A stretch of 64,000 nt of DNA from contig NZ_CP036299.1 of NCBI RefSeq assembly GCF_007752345.1, forward strand, positions 1,627,001 through 1,691,000, written 5' to 3'. Source of the DNA: Planctopirus ephydatiae. Its GTDB lineage: Bacteria; Planctomycetota; Planctomycetia; Planctomycetales; Planctomycetaceae. Positions 32,101 to 37,800 of this stretch are shown piece by piece. Position 1 is the stretch's first letter, and every line of letters starts with the position of its first letter. The translations under genes were made by a program, and so were the position numbers. Under the pieces are notes generated by a model. The model was given only the letters and a program-made list of their open reading frames with translations. It had not been told where the DNA came from and made no database searches.

Positions 32101-34674
32101 GTGACGGCGAATGGAGATGTCAGTATTTCGCGACTGGTGACAACAAACGCGACGACGAGTGCCGTACAGGTCACTTCGCAAACAGGTGGCATTCGTGATA
32201 GCGGCGAAAGTGGAGGGGCTGACATTCAGGCCGACAGTGCAGGGGCACTGGTCACCTTAAGGGCCGCGACAGGGATCGGCAGCATTTCCGATGGTGGTGC
32301 AGATGCACCACTGGAACTGCAAGTTGCACGCTTGGATGCGATCAACACGACCAGCGGCGATATTCGCTTCACCGAAGCGACGGGGCTGAACATTGAACGC
32401 CTGACCCAGCAGGGAGCGGGTCAGATCGCGGGTGTGGTGAACGGGGCCACGATCATCACCGCGGCGGGCCAGGGGATCAGCAGCCAGACGGGGGACATCT
32501 CGCTCACAGTGAATGGTGCCGACGCGGATCTGACGGTCCTGAACAACGTCTCCACGACCGGCGGCGACATCACCTTCAACGTGCGGGGGGATGTGACCAC
32601 TGCGGCGAACGTGATAATCGCCTCGCAGGGTGGGAACATTGCGATTGCGGCGGACAGCGATCTCAACAACGTGGGTGGAATTGCCTTGGCGGATGGCTCG
32701 CTGATCGATGCCGGTGCGGGGACGATCGTGCTCTCCGCGGCCGAGAATATTGCGGTGAGCCGGCTTGTTTCGACCAATGCCGGGGGTGCGGCGGTGTCGC
32801 TCACTTCTCGGTTGGGGGCGATCACCGATGCAGGGGACGCGGGTGGAGTGGATATCGACGCACCGACACTGGTGCTGCGGGCCGCGACAGGGATTGGTTC
32901 TGGCAACGCCTTGGAGACGAACATCGCCACGCTCGCTGCACGGAACACGACGAGCGGCGGCATCCAGATCGACAACACCGCCGGGGCCGGGCTGAATGTC
33001 GGGACGGTGGACGGTCTGACGGGAATCACTAACGGCGGGGCCAACGGGCTGGTGTCGATGGTGTCGTCCGGGGATGTGTTCATCAACGGAGCGGTGCTTA
33101 ATACGGCGGGGGGGACGATCCAGATCACCTCGCTGACCGGGGATATTACCCTCAACCAGCGGTTGGCGGCCACGGGGGGGAATGGTTCGATCTCTCTGGA
33201 TGCAGATGAGGATATCAATCTCAACGACACGGGCTCGCAGCCGGATGTGGAAGTGCAGGGAACGGGGAGCGTGGTGGGTGTCGCCGGTGGTCTGGTGAAT
33301 TTCGCACCGAATGTGCAGGTGGCCAGCCAGACGGGGGCGGTGACCGATGTGCCGCCGCTCTTGATCAACGTGCAGACACCGCAGGTGCAGGCGGATGGTT
33401 CGGCTGAGGTCTCGGGGACGTTCGGTCGTCCTGGCGAGAGCAACTTCATCATCACGGTCGACTGGGGCGACGGGACGGTCGAGACGTTCTTCTTCGACCA
33501 GCCGGGGAACTTTGTGTTTACCCACCAATATTCCGGCAACCCGGATCCGGACAATCCTGCGGCACCGATTCCGATCACGGTGACAATCGAGCAGGATCCA
33601 CAGATCCGTTTCTTCGAGGCCCGCGTCGACGAGCAGAACACGACGACGGTCACGAGCTTCGCCAGCGTGCCGGGCGAAGGATTGGCGGGAAGCATTCCGT
33701 TCGATCTGACGCCACCGGTGCGGCCCGTACCGGAACCAGCGCAAACAAGGCTTGATGAAGCGCTCTTATCGCAGAGTGTCGGATTGAGTCTGAGTGATGT
33801 CCTGCAGGATGAAAGTACTGCTGGCGAAGCTGTTGGTGACGATGAGATCCAGGTTGTGATCCAGGTGCTTGGTGCCGATGGAGAGGTTCTCCAGAGCGTG
33901 GCTTTGAACGAGAGTGTGCTTGACGATCTCCCGAGAATCTTCAAGAAATTGCCCGATGGACAATACAAGGTGGTGGTTCGAGAGCCGGGTGAACCTGTTG
34001 AGAGAACAGTACTTGAAGTCGAATTGCGTCAGGGAAGGATCGTCAACGAGCAGGAACAGGATCTTGACCGACCCCCGCGGGAAACAGGGAACCCGTCAGG
34101 TGTGAATCCGGAAGCGAATATGCCGGGGGCTGGTAACCATGGTGCTCCTAGCGAGAGTGAACGGATGGCCCAGTTCTTGAAAGAGGGCCAGGAGAACCAG
34201 CAGACCACAAGGGATCTTGGATATCGATCGTGGCGAATTCAATCCCGGCTGGATGAAGCACTGGGAGCGAGATCGGTTGAGCAAGAGACTGGTCGAGGGC
34301 CGGATGTCCTGTTCGAAGTCAAAAACAGTGAGTCGAGCCGTGATGCTTCACTGATGAGGGTTCTATCGCTTGTAACGGATGTATCAGATCCTCTGATAAG
34401 GGAGGTGAATGAGGCAGAAATTCCTCTGAACCAGGATTTTGACTTGATGGAACCAAGGGAATCGCTGGAGATCGATACCGAGATTGCCTGTATGGAAGAA
34501 AATTCGGGAGGATCCTGGATCACTCAGGTCGCCATAGCCGGTACGATCATGTTGGGCGGAGTGGCTGTCACAAATTCTCTGACTGATAAGGTTTCGCCGC
34601 TGGCGAGAGGTCGTCGGCTCATGCGAAGATTATCGGAAAGATGGCTGAGTTCCAGTCGTGAAGAAGCTGAGTAG
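11164..34674 (+). CDS. Giant repetitive surface protein (7836 aa), beta-solenoid adhesin-like
   Basis: This single 23.5-kb frame encodes a very large, Thr/Gly/Asp/Val-rich, Cys-poor protein. Residues 35-45 (VEPLEERRVFS) match the short motif found near the N-terminus of large extracellular planctomycete proteins. Residues 400-530 (beginning TTVWVDDDFAAL) look like a pectate-lyase-type right-handed helix. RTX-like Gly/Asp repeats (GDGNDQIFV, GGTGNDKLIAD) lie near residues 583-740. From about 850 to 7380 come hundreds of short beta-strand units such as GDLTITTAGDIDLDG, as in filamentous-haemagglutinin-like solenoids. A PKD-like VDWGDGT segment sits near 7425. A hydrophobic helix at about 7783-7801, followed by a basic tail, suggests a membrane anchor. 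No catalytic site was seen. Adhesion or a cell-surface structural role is an inference. Long exact DNA repeats inside the gene show recent expansion. Confidence 0.9.
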   Translation: MSVTQWLQNLVASKQRNVATCLKPGSLRSTLLQVEPLEERRVFSVTPVLNGSVLEITLNADGDTAYLRTDDLNNELEVYDQTNTLIDSFDYSTFHSISLIGDGANSGVQTVVFDNSTSLNLAGDITTLSDDIENISINGDMDLSGELSLTVSESIFVGANRIVSADDGISLLALSGSNTTDVDLAASSSLTTLGKIELQSNAGEIHAGFLTAGDQIEVVAQDQITFASDIAFTTSGIVNLAVTSTLGDIELNGSIDADSSTGGAYLFNLGPSGTLFLNGDIHAPASAGQIAVDGNLTFGNGFDFDQFFLTGSAANGPYDTTGSGFLVTGANRVVDLGNADFTFTRESGYLAVVGDEFQVITLADSSSSITGNFSGLADGAVLVSEGIRYQYSKAGGDGNDVALTILSPTTVWVDDDFAALANGDDPAGDGVMFGYDSFAVVQQGVNQVADTGLVNVAAHATSYNEEVVVTGKSLTLRGEGASTTTIFASTGTAFSASNAAAITLEELTLSGVDSLDLSAIDATTLQNITTTGPATITGTQLTLISDGVSNDVFNIGDGGITSTGLLAINQLNATVDTLEVFAGDGNDQIFVRPQSATSISIDGGTGNDKLIADSDQLTNFANTPDGMVAGTGVLSANSRMNVSYASIESVVITDVELVAPNPDDLTADEWTVKRSADGTMLEVWVNGNLAFEQEYDGTNSLTINGSGDNDTLVIDLSNGDIDLAGGLHFNGGNGDDAIELDGSQTFTKVTHTFVSESDGSIEVIGTGTTSILYTGLEPIVDNLSATTREFIFTGSDEQITLSDDPVAGYNFIDSNLGESVQFLNPTDTLIITVQNGTDTFTASSLDALFEANIFVTMEDGDSAGGDSLFWDAHTTIGSGTVAGTFELIVDSGTIAVNAGVDNTAGGGSIRLEASDGITQQGSLTTASNITIASTGGTVTTELLEANDAISEITITGTSITIESDVTSGNLVDITATTGSIEQTGGLVTSPTLVLDAQTGIFGTTAMVARAMEITASTITATTNTGGMQVENAATTATTATLTATTGNILFNQTGGQSLTLTNVATSGNANLTNDAALTLNSALISGSGELTLDGTQVILGGNITASGQAMITATDTITQTAGIVTSPILILDAQNGIGLSADAIEISTSDISATTATVGVFLSNASNATTGAVTASNLEATTSGNISFVQTGGQSLTVTNVSTTSGDATISNAGDLSVAAASILGTNGHLSLTTTAGGNLSLGTATTDGNLLVTSAGSFTQTGNTTVGGLLDVEAAGAIDIQGTQGVTGTTSIVSTGSTLLLEETLTSGGAVTLSATGGVTLHDTGDVTSTTGGITVIGNLTTAGNLVTDDQPIEVQGNVLLTGSVLFDSDSTNTGTGADVTVTGDIDLATFTLTIDAGPDGDFSVGDVTGTTGDLVIEEAHSLSFGSLTADTINIGPITGNITIGLGGLTANSASFELDGDFTNDGATNVTNHLLVQAGGSIEFVGDVDAGSLDLDAGTTIDLGNVTVDTTTVLKSVGTLTVGGTLNTGDTLTVESTAGDVRFVQTVTAGGEVQLTADQELRLDNLLTVTTGGASLTGTTVVLDNATIVQLNGAGDDLSITGTLTTGANLFTTSGDITVTGNTTLTEGINVGSTGGNILFSGLVAGAGFDLSIDSAAGSLELAGAVSAVDDLVLKGASVTTLSLSAATLDGTTTAGNWETTGDITVTGVMELDVTGGLSITGNINAGSLLAVATGTSLFTGTIATTTGNVIVGNTTSGAIDFQDDVTSAGNVTVTSLGAVDFGGHLFANGVTGTIEVIGASVDFADDVEAATSIEITANTGAINQTGGTFTTLTLILDAGAGIGTTGVVNTSARTITATTNTGGINLANLSTVTNGAVTATLTATTSGNIQLVQTGGQGLTITSAETNNGDIVISNTGANLTVTTAEALGVDGDITLSTITSGNLELGTADATGDLNVTSAGTLNVTGNIGATNSPTSITLTADGLIDAVGTVETGGQLQGTSTAGGITFQNQITANSLNLDAATSMTLDDVLVTTSSLLRADSNIEVNGTFDTGSLDAVAGGTTTFQQAVTVTTGNAVIGDTNSGTVQALALLDVNGDLTILSADGVMLDDVDVGGVLILTAGLDATDHIMLGGDVGASRTPTSITLTSGGLIDSTGSMTTSGLLEAKAEKSIEIDGTITADALDLEAGTTGLDNITLGVVDVNTTTSLTSGGTLQVLGNFDTGDTSTITTGSATFSGTYRSGNRTEVTSTGDVLFDQTLDVDADSLKIIAAGTTTFTQAVTVVGNTVIGDATSGTVQALAALDVSGDLTITTVGDIDLDGTVDVGGNLLFDAGQNVNVAGATDVVGNATVTVDDDIDFGSTLDVGGVLILTAGLDATDHIMLGGDVGASRTPTSITLTSGGLIDSTGSMTTSGLLEAKAEKSIEIDGTITADALDLEAGTTGLDNITLGVVDVNTTTSLTSGGTLQVLGNFDTGDTSTITTGSATFSGTYRSGNRTEVTSTGDVLFDQTLDVDADSLKIIAAGTTTFTQAVTVVGNTVIGDATSGTVQALAALDVSGDLTITTVGDIDLDGTVDVGGNLLFDAGQNVNVAGATDVVGNATVTVDDDIDFGSTLDVGGVLILTAGLDATDHIMLGGDVGASRTPTSITLTSGGLIDSTGSMTTSGLLEAKAEKSIEIDGTITADALDLEAGTTGLDNITLGVVDVNTTTSLTSGGTLQVLGNFDTGDTSTITTGSATFSGTYRSGNRTEVTSTGDVLFEQTLNVDGGGMELFASGTTTFDAAVTIVGDAIIGDSLASGTVHAQGPVDVTGWLTINSQDNVLLDQEVDVGGDLIVHAGTDGTGDLLIGGDIGVTRTPTGITLTAGDLIDVAGSITTTGLSGNLFVTSGTTMTLSGPVNASAEVRLENGGLLSITDPAGITAVGRIMQAGAGDVSLHGNITSTSGEVNFAEDVVLTSDVVVTSGSSITFQKTINGTTAGAEDLTLDAATTVTLGGLVGGLPSGTTRLGVLTIDGTTVTTAGITAAALDGETTSNGNWETTGDVDITGLAKVMAAGSFTLTGNLTAAEVEATANGDLTITGTTSTSAGGDVTLTTLTTGNVEVGAIDADGDVRVTSVGSYTQNGNVEAGGLIDIESDGLLLTVGTLTAGTTLDLESTSDAIEIQQAVSAGGNIALIGNTGVTLGADGDVTATNAGSTITVTGDLTTAGDLVTNNGAILINDDVTLTGNAKFDSNSSDGVGGGADITVSGAGGIDLDAFTLTIDAGFVGDFSTDLVTGTALSAFVITNAQDASIGTGNLTAGTVTIDLVGDFTNSGTATVDGLIDVDAGGNILFQQAIDAGSVDLSANEDVTLNGDVIAVTSVKMVANADGTLPGGNVTTQGITTSGLTSTIELRGDAVDLGGDIEAGASVLVVATSGAITQLSGTTITTDDLGLFAAGAIGTGVQFFQTDVNRLAVRSTSGDVFLENAGDLEIGGVTFESFTGASAVNLTVNVVAGALNVSGNVNTTDDITLDATSGITISGDVLSTSGTILLDADSDANANGVFNVTATGSVAATAEAIRITASNVTLDGSLTANGAGTTGPNNAPVGFVEIRQSTAAATIGLGSAAGNLSLTAAELANITTNQLVVGRTDGGSISATAAGDLTGKVGTLVLLTNGDVAGTVDGSPDVAVGQLAIVAGGQVTLDFDVTTLALSAGNATTGHVLRDTAGGLTIGSIAEALGGTLVAGVQTGTGQTTIEALGGDTVDLVVNSPIIAGGSSLTLVADDDVTVNADVTLATGTLVIEADADGNGDGEITIASGADVAVTSGLATDSITLCAADLDLAGTVDAGLGTVELLTSTAAGTFGLGSGSGSYEVTQAELDQISANRLLVGSATKTNAGIELGDVSWSGAGKEARLTTDGAITQDAGSTLAITTPTLVLDAATGINLQVNADSLSARNRTSGDIVLVDTAGGLTIADDAIVGGLVNQVAGGAIDLRVAANTLTTLAGAQIETNDGHIRLRADEYVLGAGVNAGTETVLLQNDTAGRTISLNGAAAGINLSQAELQGIVAGSLEVGGADAGDVSVGDIDGLNVTTLAIITNGSIEQNLTSVITVANLALVAQTGINLTTRVDTLALRNGTAGGGSTGSVTINQENRALTLGEVNLKASTVTGTTQNGSGDLEITAANSVTITEEITSSGNVLLDAVGAISQQADIDAAGEAVTLESDATIGMASGTSITATSATLTAVGDITLAEIVAGTIEVTSTGGSIQDVDVSDSTVNLNAGAGSITLIAATGIGTTGGAAGTLELSGKTISATSTTGGMNLANVSNATTGAVTASNLQATTSGNISFMQTGGQSLSVTNVSTTSGDATISNAGDLSVAAASILGTNGHLSLTTTAGGNLSLGTATTDGNLLVTSAGTFTQTGNTTVGGLLDVDAVNAIDIQGTQGITGTTSITSSGSTVRLRQALTSGGAVTLAGTGGVTLDATGDVTSTAGGITIIGDLTTAGNLVTDDQPIEVQGNVLLTGSVLFDSDSTNAGTGADVTVTGDIDLATFTLTIDAGPAGDFSVGNVTGTTGDLVIEEAHSLSFGSLTADTINIGPITGDVTIGAGGLTANSASFDLDGNFTNNGATNVTNHLFVQAGGSIEFVGDVEAGSLELDAGTTIDLGNVVVDTTTVLTSGGTLTVGGDFGTGTTSNISSGDATFVGTYRSGGRTEIASTGNVLFQSTLDVDADGLEIIAAGTTTFNQAVTVVGNAVIGDTNSGTVKALAALDVGGDLTITTAGDIDLDSTVDVGGNLLFDAGLNVNVAGATDVVGNATVTADDDIDFGSTLDVGGALSLTAGTANTDDIRLAGNVGATRTPTSITLDAGGLIQALGTVTTSGLLEADAGTSIDVQGLLAANALDLDAVTDITLDDVSVTTSSLLRAGDAILVNGTFETGSLDAIAGGTTTFNDAVTVTTGNAVIGNATSGTVKALAALDVAGDLTITTAADIDLDGTVDVGGNLLFDAGQNVNVAGATDVVGDATVTADDDIDFGSTLDVGGALSLTAGTANTDDIRLAGNVGATRTPTSITLDAGGLIEALGTVTTSGLLEADAGTSIQVQGLLAANALDLDAVTDITLDDVSVTTSSLLRAGDAILVNGTFETGSLDAIAGGTTTFNEAVTVTTGNAVIGNATSGTVQALAALDVAGDLTITTADDIDLDGTVDVGGNLLFDAGQNVNVAGATDVVGNATVTAADDIDFGSALDVDGVLSLTAGTATTDDIRLAGNVGATRTPTSITLDAGGLIDASGTVAAGGILTADAGTSLNFDQTVTTTGVGSDILLTSGTTMRLAGAVNSSGEVELDNGGLLSILDPAGISAAGRVVQIGTGDVSLHGDITSTSGEVDFAEDVVLTSDVVVISGSTITFQKTINGTTSGAEDLTLDAVGDVTLGGAVGITTRLGALVSEGAEVSTQALTIASLDGTSLTGNWITTGNIDATGAVLLEVAGNLEVNGNLEADSLNAVADGTSLFAGTVDVTNNAVIGAATSGAVTINDQVTVGGDFTVNSADNITIGDGLLTDGVDVTGAALIDSVKGDVTVRGTTEAGSLNTNAGNDILFDGSVTTVGGMVLTAGQDIDVTGAVDTGTTFSATATAGAISLDSTLTTGGAADLTSGTTTTVLDAASIDGLLEVLAGDTIRFAQTLDATGAVTLETGADTTDEILLEGAVGGVSSPTSITLTSGGKVLASSSVTTSGLLEADAGTSIQVQGPLTANSLDLDAVTDITLDDVSVTTSSLLRAGDAILVNGTFGTGSLDAIAGGTTTFNQAVTVTTGNAVIGDTNSGTVQALAALDVAGDLTITTAADIDLDGTVDVGGNLLFDAGQNVNVAGATDVVGDATVTADDDIDFGSTLDVGGALSLTAGTANTDDIRLAGNVGATRTPTSITLDAGGLIEALGTVTTSGLLEADAGTSIEFVGDVEAGSLELDAGTTIDLGNVVVDTTTVLTSGGTLTVGGDFGTGTTSNISSGDATFVGTYRSGGRTEIASTGNVLFQSTLDVDADGLEIIAAGTTTFNQAVTVVGNAVIGDTNSGTVKALAALDVGGDLTITTAGDIDLDSTVDVGGNLLFDAGLNVNVAGATDVVGNATVTADDDIDFGSTLDVGGALSLTAGTANTDDIRLAGNVGATRTPTSITLDAGGLIQALGTVTTSGLLEADAGTSIDVQGLLAANALDLDAVTDITLDDVDVTNASVIAAVGDLLVNGTYDVGTTSTITANDATFVGAYETGGRSELDLTGDFEAQSTFTVVSGGLELLANGTTTFVGVVEITGAAVIGELTSGTINSQEAFTVTGGDLTLQSADDIDFDRALDVSGAIVATAGNDFLVQQTIDAGSLTIDATRDVLIDGAVVTSGLVDVTAGRDAVFGDTLDAGTTLTVKATTGDVQFVGAVTAGGETQLTAGQELRIDDLLTVADGDVTLQGATVLLDTDTVVRLDGAGRDLAITGTVTTGADLVTNGGDITVTGDSTFTDSIDIQTAGGNLTFTGTIDGQVANTFDLTIDTDAGFVDLLGAVGGANTLQDVLVTQAGDVSLVDLAARSFIVSDSSATVTFGGDVVTTAADGLDVTAEAIVMLAGSSLNSTGQDVVLTANDIDLNGDGITATGATVFLQTRDDATAIGLENSTTAMNFTDAQLDEIIANRLVIGTATNTGGITIGTDAPLTMNQPEVQLLTAGDVTVNGSLTVLGTGTLEVDAGDDVAVLGTLATTNGALVVNADDNITMGAAGRVTSTGGTITLAADADLNGAGSFTMTNGAIIESQTQLVTITAAGDVTIGQVISGRTGGLAIDIVSRNGAIIDGGDTGGSDLIANGAGAITRLDAATGIGSAAGLASDVALETTVFELQATNRTSGDIRIDETDELRLQDIDNQGPGAIAAQSVGTMTLLTGFDVTAASGLVSLLATGAAADLLLNGSVTTTSSSITLGAGRNVQFSGVTTIQTNGNIGVTATNGTARMLNGSVVNAGAGTIAVTANGDVSISRLVTTNATTSAVQVTSQTGGIRDSGESGGADIQADSAGALVTLRAATGIGSISDGGADAPLELQVARLDAINTTSGDIRFTEATGLNIERLTQQGAGQIAGVVNGATIITAAGQGISSQTGDISLTVNGADADLTVLNNVSTTGGDITFNVRGDVTTAANVIIASQGGNIAIAADSDLNNVGGIALADGSLIDAGAGTIVLSAAENIAVSRLVSTNAGGAAVSLTSRLGAITDAGDAGGVDIDAPTLVLRAATGIGSGNALETNIATLAARNTTSGGIQIDNTAGAGLNVGTVDGLTGITNGGANGLVSMVSSGDVFINGAVLNTAGGTIQITSLTGDITLNQRLAATGGNGSISLDADEDINLNDTGSQPDVEVQGTGSVVGVAGGLVNFAPNVQVASQTGAVTDVPPLLINVQTPQVQADGSAEVSGTFGRPGESNFIITVDWGDGTVETFFFDQPGNFVFTHQYSGNPDPDNPAAPIPITVTIEQDPQIRFFEARVDEQNTTTVTSFASVPGEGLAGSIPFDLTPPVRPVPEPAQTRLDEALLSQSVGLSLSDVLQDESTAGEAVGDDEIQVVIQVLGADGEVLQSVALNESVLDDLPRIFKKLPDGQYKVVVREPGEPVERTVLEVELRQGRIVNEQEQDLDRPPRETGNPSGVNPEANMPGAGNHGAPSESERMAQFLKEGQENQQTTRDLGYRSWRIQSRLDEALGARSVEQETGRGPDVLFEVKNSESSRDASLMRVLSLVTDVSDPLIREVNEAEIPLNQDFDLMEPRESLEIDTEIACMEENSGGSWITQVAIAGTIMLGGVAVTNSLTDKVSPLARGRRLMRRLSERWLSSSREEAE
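14653..15738 (+). repeat. Long diverged module, copy 1 of 2 (partner 24079-25164)
   Basis: This 1086-bp (362-codon) stretch of the giant gene is collinear with 24079-25164 at a constant offset of 9426 bp, from AACGCCTCCAACGCC to the TCGGCGG segment. Long runs are identical and differences are scattered, so it is an older duplication than the exact ones elsewhere in the gene. Confidence 0.8.
17506..19446 (+). repeat. Near-perfect 753-bp tandem repeat, about 2.6 copies
   Basis: The block beginning GATGTGGGCGGGGTC starts at 17506, 18259 and 19012, a spacing of exactly 753 bp (251 codons). Copies 1 and 2 appear identical wherever compared, including synonymous positions. Copy 3 stays near-identical to about 19446 and then diverges. 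The period keeps the reading frame, so each unit adds 251 residues to the protein. Confidence 0.92.
24079..25164 (+). repeat. Long diverged module, copy 2 of 2 (partner 14653-15738)
   Basis: This is collinear with 14653-15738 with no net insertion or deletion. Its last 130 bp overlap the start of the exact 819-bp duplication (25033-25851), so that later event copied part of this older module. Confidence 0.8.
25033..25851 (+). repeat. Exact 819-bp duplication, copy 1 of 2 (partner 28948-29766)
   Basis: The segment from TCGATCGAGTTCGTGGG to CTGGATGATGTG recurs at 28948-29766 at a constant offset of 3915 bp. Every stretch I compared is identical, including third codon positions. The length (273 codons) and offset are multiples of three. 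Confidence 0.9.
25593..27000 (+). repeat. 621-bp tandem units within the giant gene
   Basis: The landmark ACTGGATGTGGGCGG and its variants recur at 25593, 26214 and 26835, a period of exactly 621 bp (207 codons). The flanking sequence is highly similar. A further related unit carries the landmark at 28767. The right end near 27000 is approximate, because the third unit changes sequence after the ATCACGCTGGATGCAGGTGG segment. Confidence 0.8.
28948..29766 (+). repeat. Exact 819-bp duplication, copy 2 of 2 (partner 25033-25851)
   Basis: This is the second copy at offset 3915 bp. On its left it is joined to a unit of the 621-bp family (ACTTCGATCGAG junction). On its right it leads into unrelated sequence (GATGTCACCAATGCG), so both breakpoints are visible. 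Confidence 0.9.
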
Positions 34675-34857
34675 AGAAGCAATTCACGTGACGGAAACTC
34701 CATGAGAGTCGCTGAATAGTCTGAAGTGTAAATTCAGATGGTGGTTAGAAGTCGTGAGGGCCTGCTTGCCAGGAACTGGAAGCAGGGCACATTACGCAAG
34801 TGGTGATCCACTCAATGAATCATACTGGTCGAGATCGTCAGCCGGGGTTAGCGGGCC

Positions 34858-37800
34858 ATGTTGAGATGTCCGAGCTGTGGAACGAGAGTTACGGGAGCAG
34901 ATCTCGTCAGCGGGATCTGTTCGCGCTGCCATAGCCGCTTGAGTGATGAAAACGACCATTCTGAGCTTGAGAGTGATACTCTCGACACAATGCTTTCCGA
35001 TCCGGGAATTGTTGAGCCTGCGGCTGAGTCGGATGATTCGCTCGATCTTTCTGGAGGCGGTAACCCATCGTCAGCATCGCTTGCACAGCCTGAAAAACCT
35101 CTGCCGGAAAAACCATCCGACTCGGCCATGGCGACCCCCGTTTTGCCCGGGGAATCGATTTCGCCACCATTAAGGACGCTGGATGCCAGTGCTGTGGAAT
35201 CGGCCCCGATTGAATCTTTGAAGAAAGATGCGGGAGCCCAAGCTTCACCGGTGGCTGGACGTGAGACGCCCGACGAGTTCGACAATGGTGGTCGAACGAT
35301 GGTGATTGCCGACAGTTCGGTCTTTTTTGCCGACTCGGCGGATATTGTTGTCTTGCCCGAGGGTTCGGGGTCACTGGGCGATTCTGCAGATGACAGTTCC
35401 TCAATCGGCCAGACGCGAGCATCTGACGATGAAGATGTTCGCATGGTGACGGAAGAGAGTATCGATCTTTCTGGCTCCGTTGATCTTTCGGGGCCCGGTG
35501 ATCAGACGATGATCTCAGATGAGTTTCCAGACCCGGCTGGCGGCCCGGCTCATGGTGAAACTTCAGACGATTTTCTTCCTGCAAAACCGGCAGCTCAGAC
35601 GCTCGCGATTGGTACTCCTGAAGGTGAAGCCGACGACAGCTACATGGCCACGTATGTGGCTGATGATGAAGCAGAACGAGTTCAGCAGGAAAGAGCCGAA
35701 GCAGGCGCGACGTATGTGGGCCCGGAGTTCGCCGATCTGGAATCAGGAGATACCGCCGCGACGTTTGTCTCGGATGATGTGCCTGAGGCCATTATTAAAA
35801 CGATCGCCTCAGTCTGGGGAGATGAACCTTCCGGGAATGATGTTAAGCCTGTGACGAGCCTGAAAGGTCGGGAAGTTAAGAGAATTCCTGGTCCTCGTCA
35901 GACGCTGGTGATCAAACATCGCTCGTTGACGCATGGGCCGGGGCCCAAAGTTGGATCCGATCAGGCCGAATACGAGGTTATTCGTATTCTTGGCGAAGGT
36001 GGTATGGGGGTGGTCTACGAGGCAAGACAGACCTCGGTGGATCGCGAAGTGGCCGTCAAGATGCTGAAATCAGCGTCGGCCAAGAATGAGCGTCAGCGGC
36101 AGAAGTTTCTGGCTGAGGCGGTTGTTACGGGTGATCTCGAGCATCCGAACATTGTTCCGATTTACGATGTCGGATCGGCCAAAGATGGCTCGCTCTTCTA
36201 CTCGATGAAAAAAGTTCAGGGGACACCCTGGCTGAAAGTCATTTCGAAGAAGTCGCTCATCGAGAATCTGGAGATTCTGCTGAAAGTGGCCGATGCTGTG
36301 GCATTTGCCCACGCCCGGGGAGTGATTCACCGCGACCTGAAACCCGAAAACGTGATGCTGGGTGAGTTCGGTGAAGTGCTGGTCATGGACTGGGGGCTGG
36401 CACAGCCTTCGGCTGCCTTCCGGCGGAAAGACAGTATTGTCGAGAACACCACCATGGGCGGGACTCCCGCTTACATGGCACCGGAAATGGCCACAGGGCC
36501 GATCACCAAAGTCACTCCGCAAAGCGATGTGTATCTGCTGGGCGCCATCCTGTTTGAGATCTTGACTGACATGCCGCCGCATGCAGGCAAGACGGCCATG
36601 AAATGCCTGATGGCTGCAGCGCGAAATGAGATTGTTGAGACTGATCAGGAAGGGGAATTGATTGCCGTTGCGATGAAGGCGATGGCGACAGATCCCAACG
36701 ACCGATATCAGTCGGTGATGGATTTTCAGGCGAGTATTCGCGAGTACCTGTCACACTCGGAAAGTGTGCAGATGACTGTGCGGGCCGAAGATGATCTCAG
36801 TGAAGCGGGTCGTCTGGGGGGATATGAAGGGTTTGCCAAAGCCCTCTTTGGATTTGAAGAAGCTGTCGAGCTTTGGGATGGAAACCTGCGGGCCAAACAG
36901 GGTGAGCGGAAGGCCCGTCTGGCTTATGCCAATTTTGCCATCGAGAAGGGTGATTTCGATCTCGCGAAGTCACTGCTGCATCCTTCCGATGCAGAACATC
37001 AACCGCTGATCAAGCTGATCGACGAGGCGGTGGCTGAGCGGGAAGGTCGGCAGCAGCGCATTCGCTTATTAAGGCGTACTGCCAGTGTGCTCGTGGGTGC
37101 TGTGGTCGTGGTGGTGACCATTGCGTTCTTCTGGATTCGATCCGAAGCCAATCGAGCCATGCTTGCCGAAAAAGAGGCGACTGAACAGCGGGATGTGGCC
37201 GTCAAGAATGAAGAGGCGGCGAAGCTGGCGCGTGACGACGCCGAAGCTCGTCGCAAAGAAGCGGAACTGGCCAAAGAACAGGCAATCATCGCCAGAACTG
37301 CGGCTCAAACGGCAGAAATGCAGGCCCGTGAGGCTCAGTCTGTATCGGAAAGGGAACGGGCGAAAGCTGAGTTAGCTCGCATCGCCGCCGAAAAAGCCAA
37401 GGCCAGTGAAGAGTACGAAGCCTATATTGCCAGAATTGGTCTGGCCTCGGCAAAGATCAACGAGAATGCTTTTGCAACTGCCAAAGAATTATTACTGGAT
37501 TGCCCGACTTACCTGAGGAATTGGGAGTGGGGGCGGTTGATGCATTTGTGCAGCCAGCAATCGAAGCAGATTCAAGCCGGTTCGCCACTGGATGCACTGG
37601 ATATTCAGCACGAAAAGGGCTTGTTTGCCACAGGTGGCTGGGATGGAACAGCACGGATCTTTCAGTTGAAAGACGGGGCTCCGAAGAATGTTCTCAAAAC
37701 TCAGGGGCAGTATGTGCATGCCGTCGCCTTCCAGCCCCAGGGAGATCTGATTGCCTTAGGTGGCAGCGAAGCGGGAGCGTATCTGCAACTTTGGAGTGTT

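Noticed and set aside
12549-34284. Many long reverse-strand reading frames inside the giant gene, some over 400 codons
   Set aside because: They are antisense to a single continuous frame, recur with the DNA repeats, and have Ser/Val/Pro-rich compositions expected from complementing Thr/Gly/Asp codons. They have no domains or ribosome sites.
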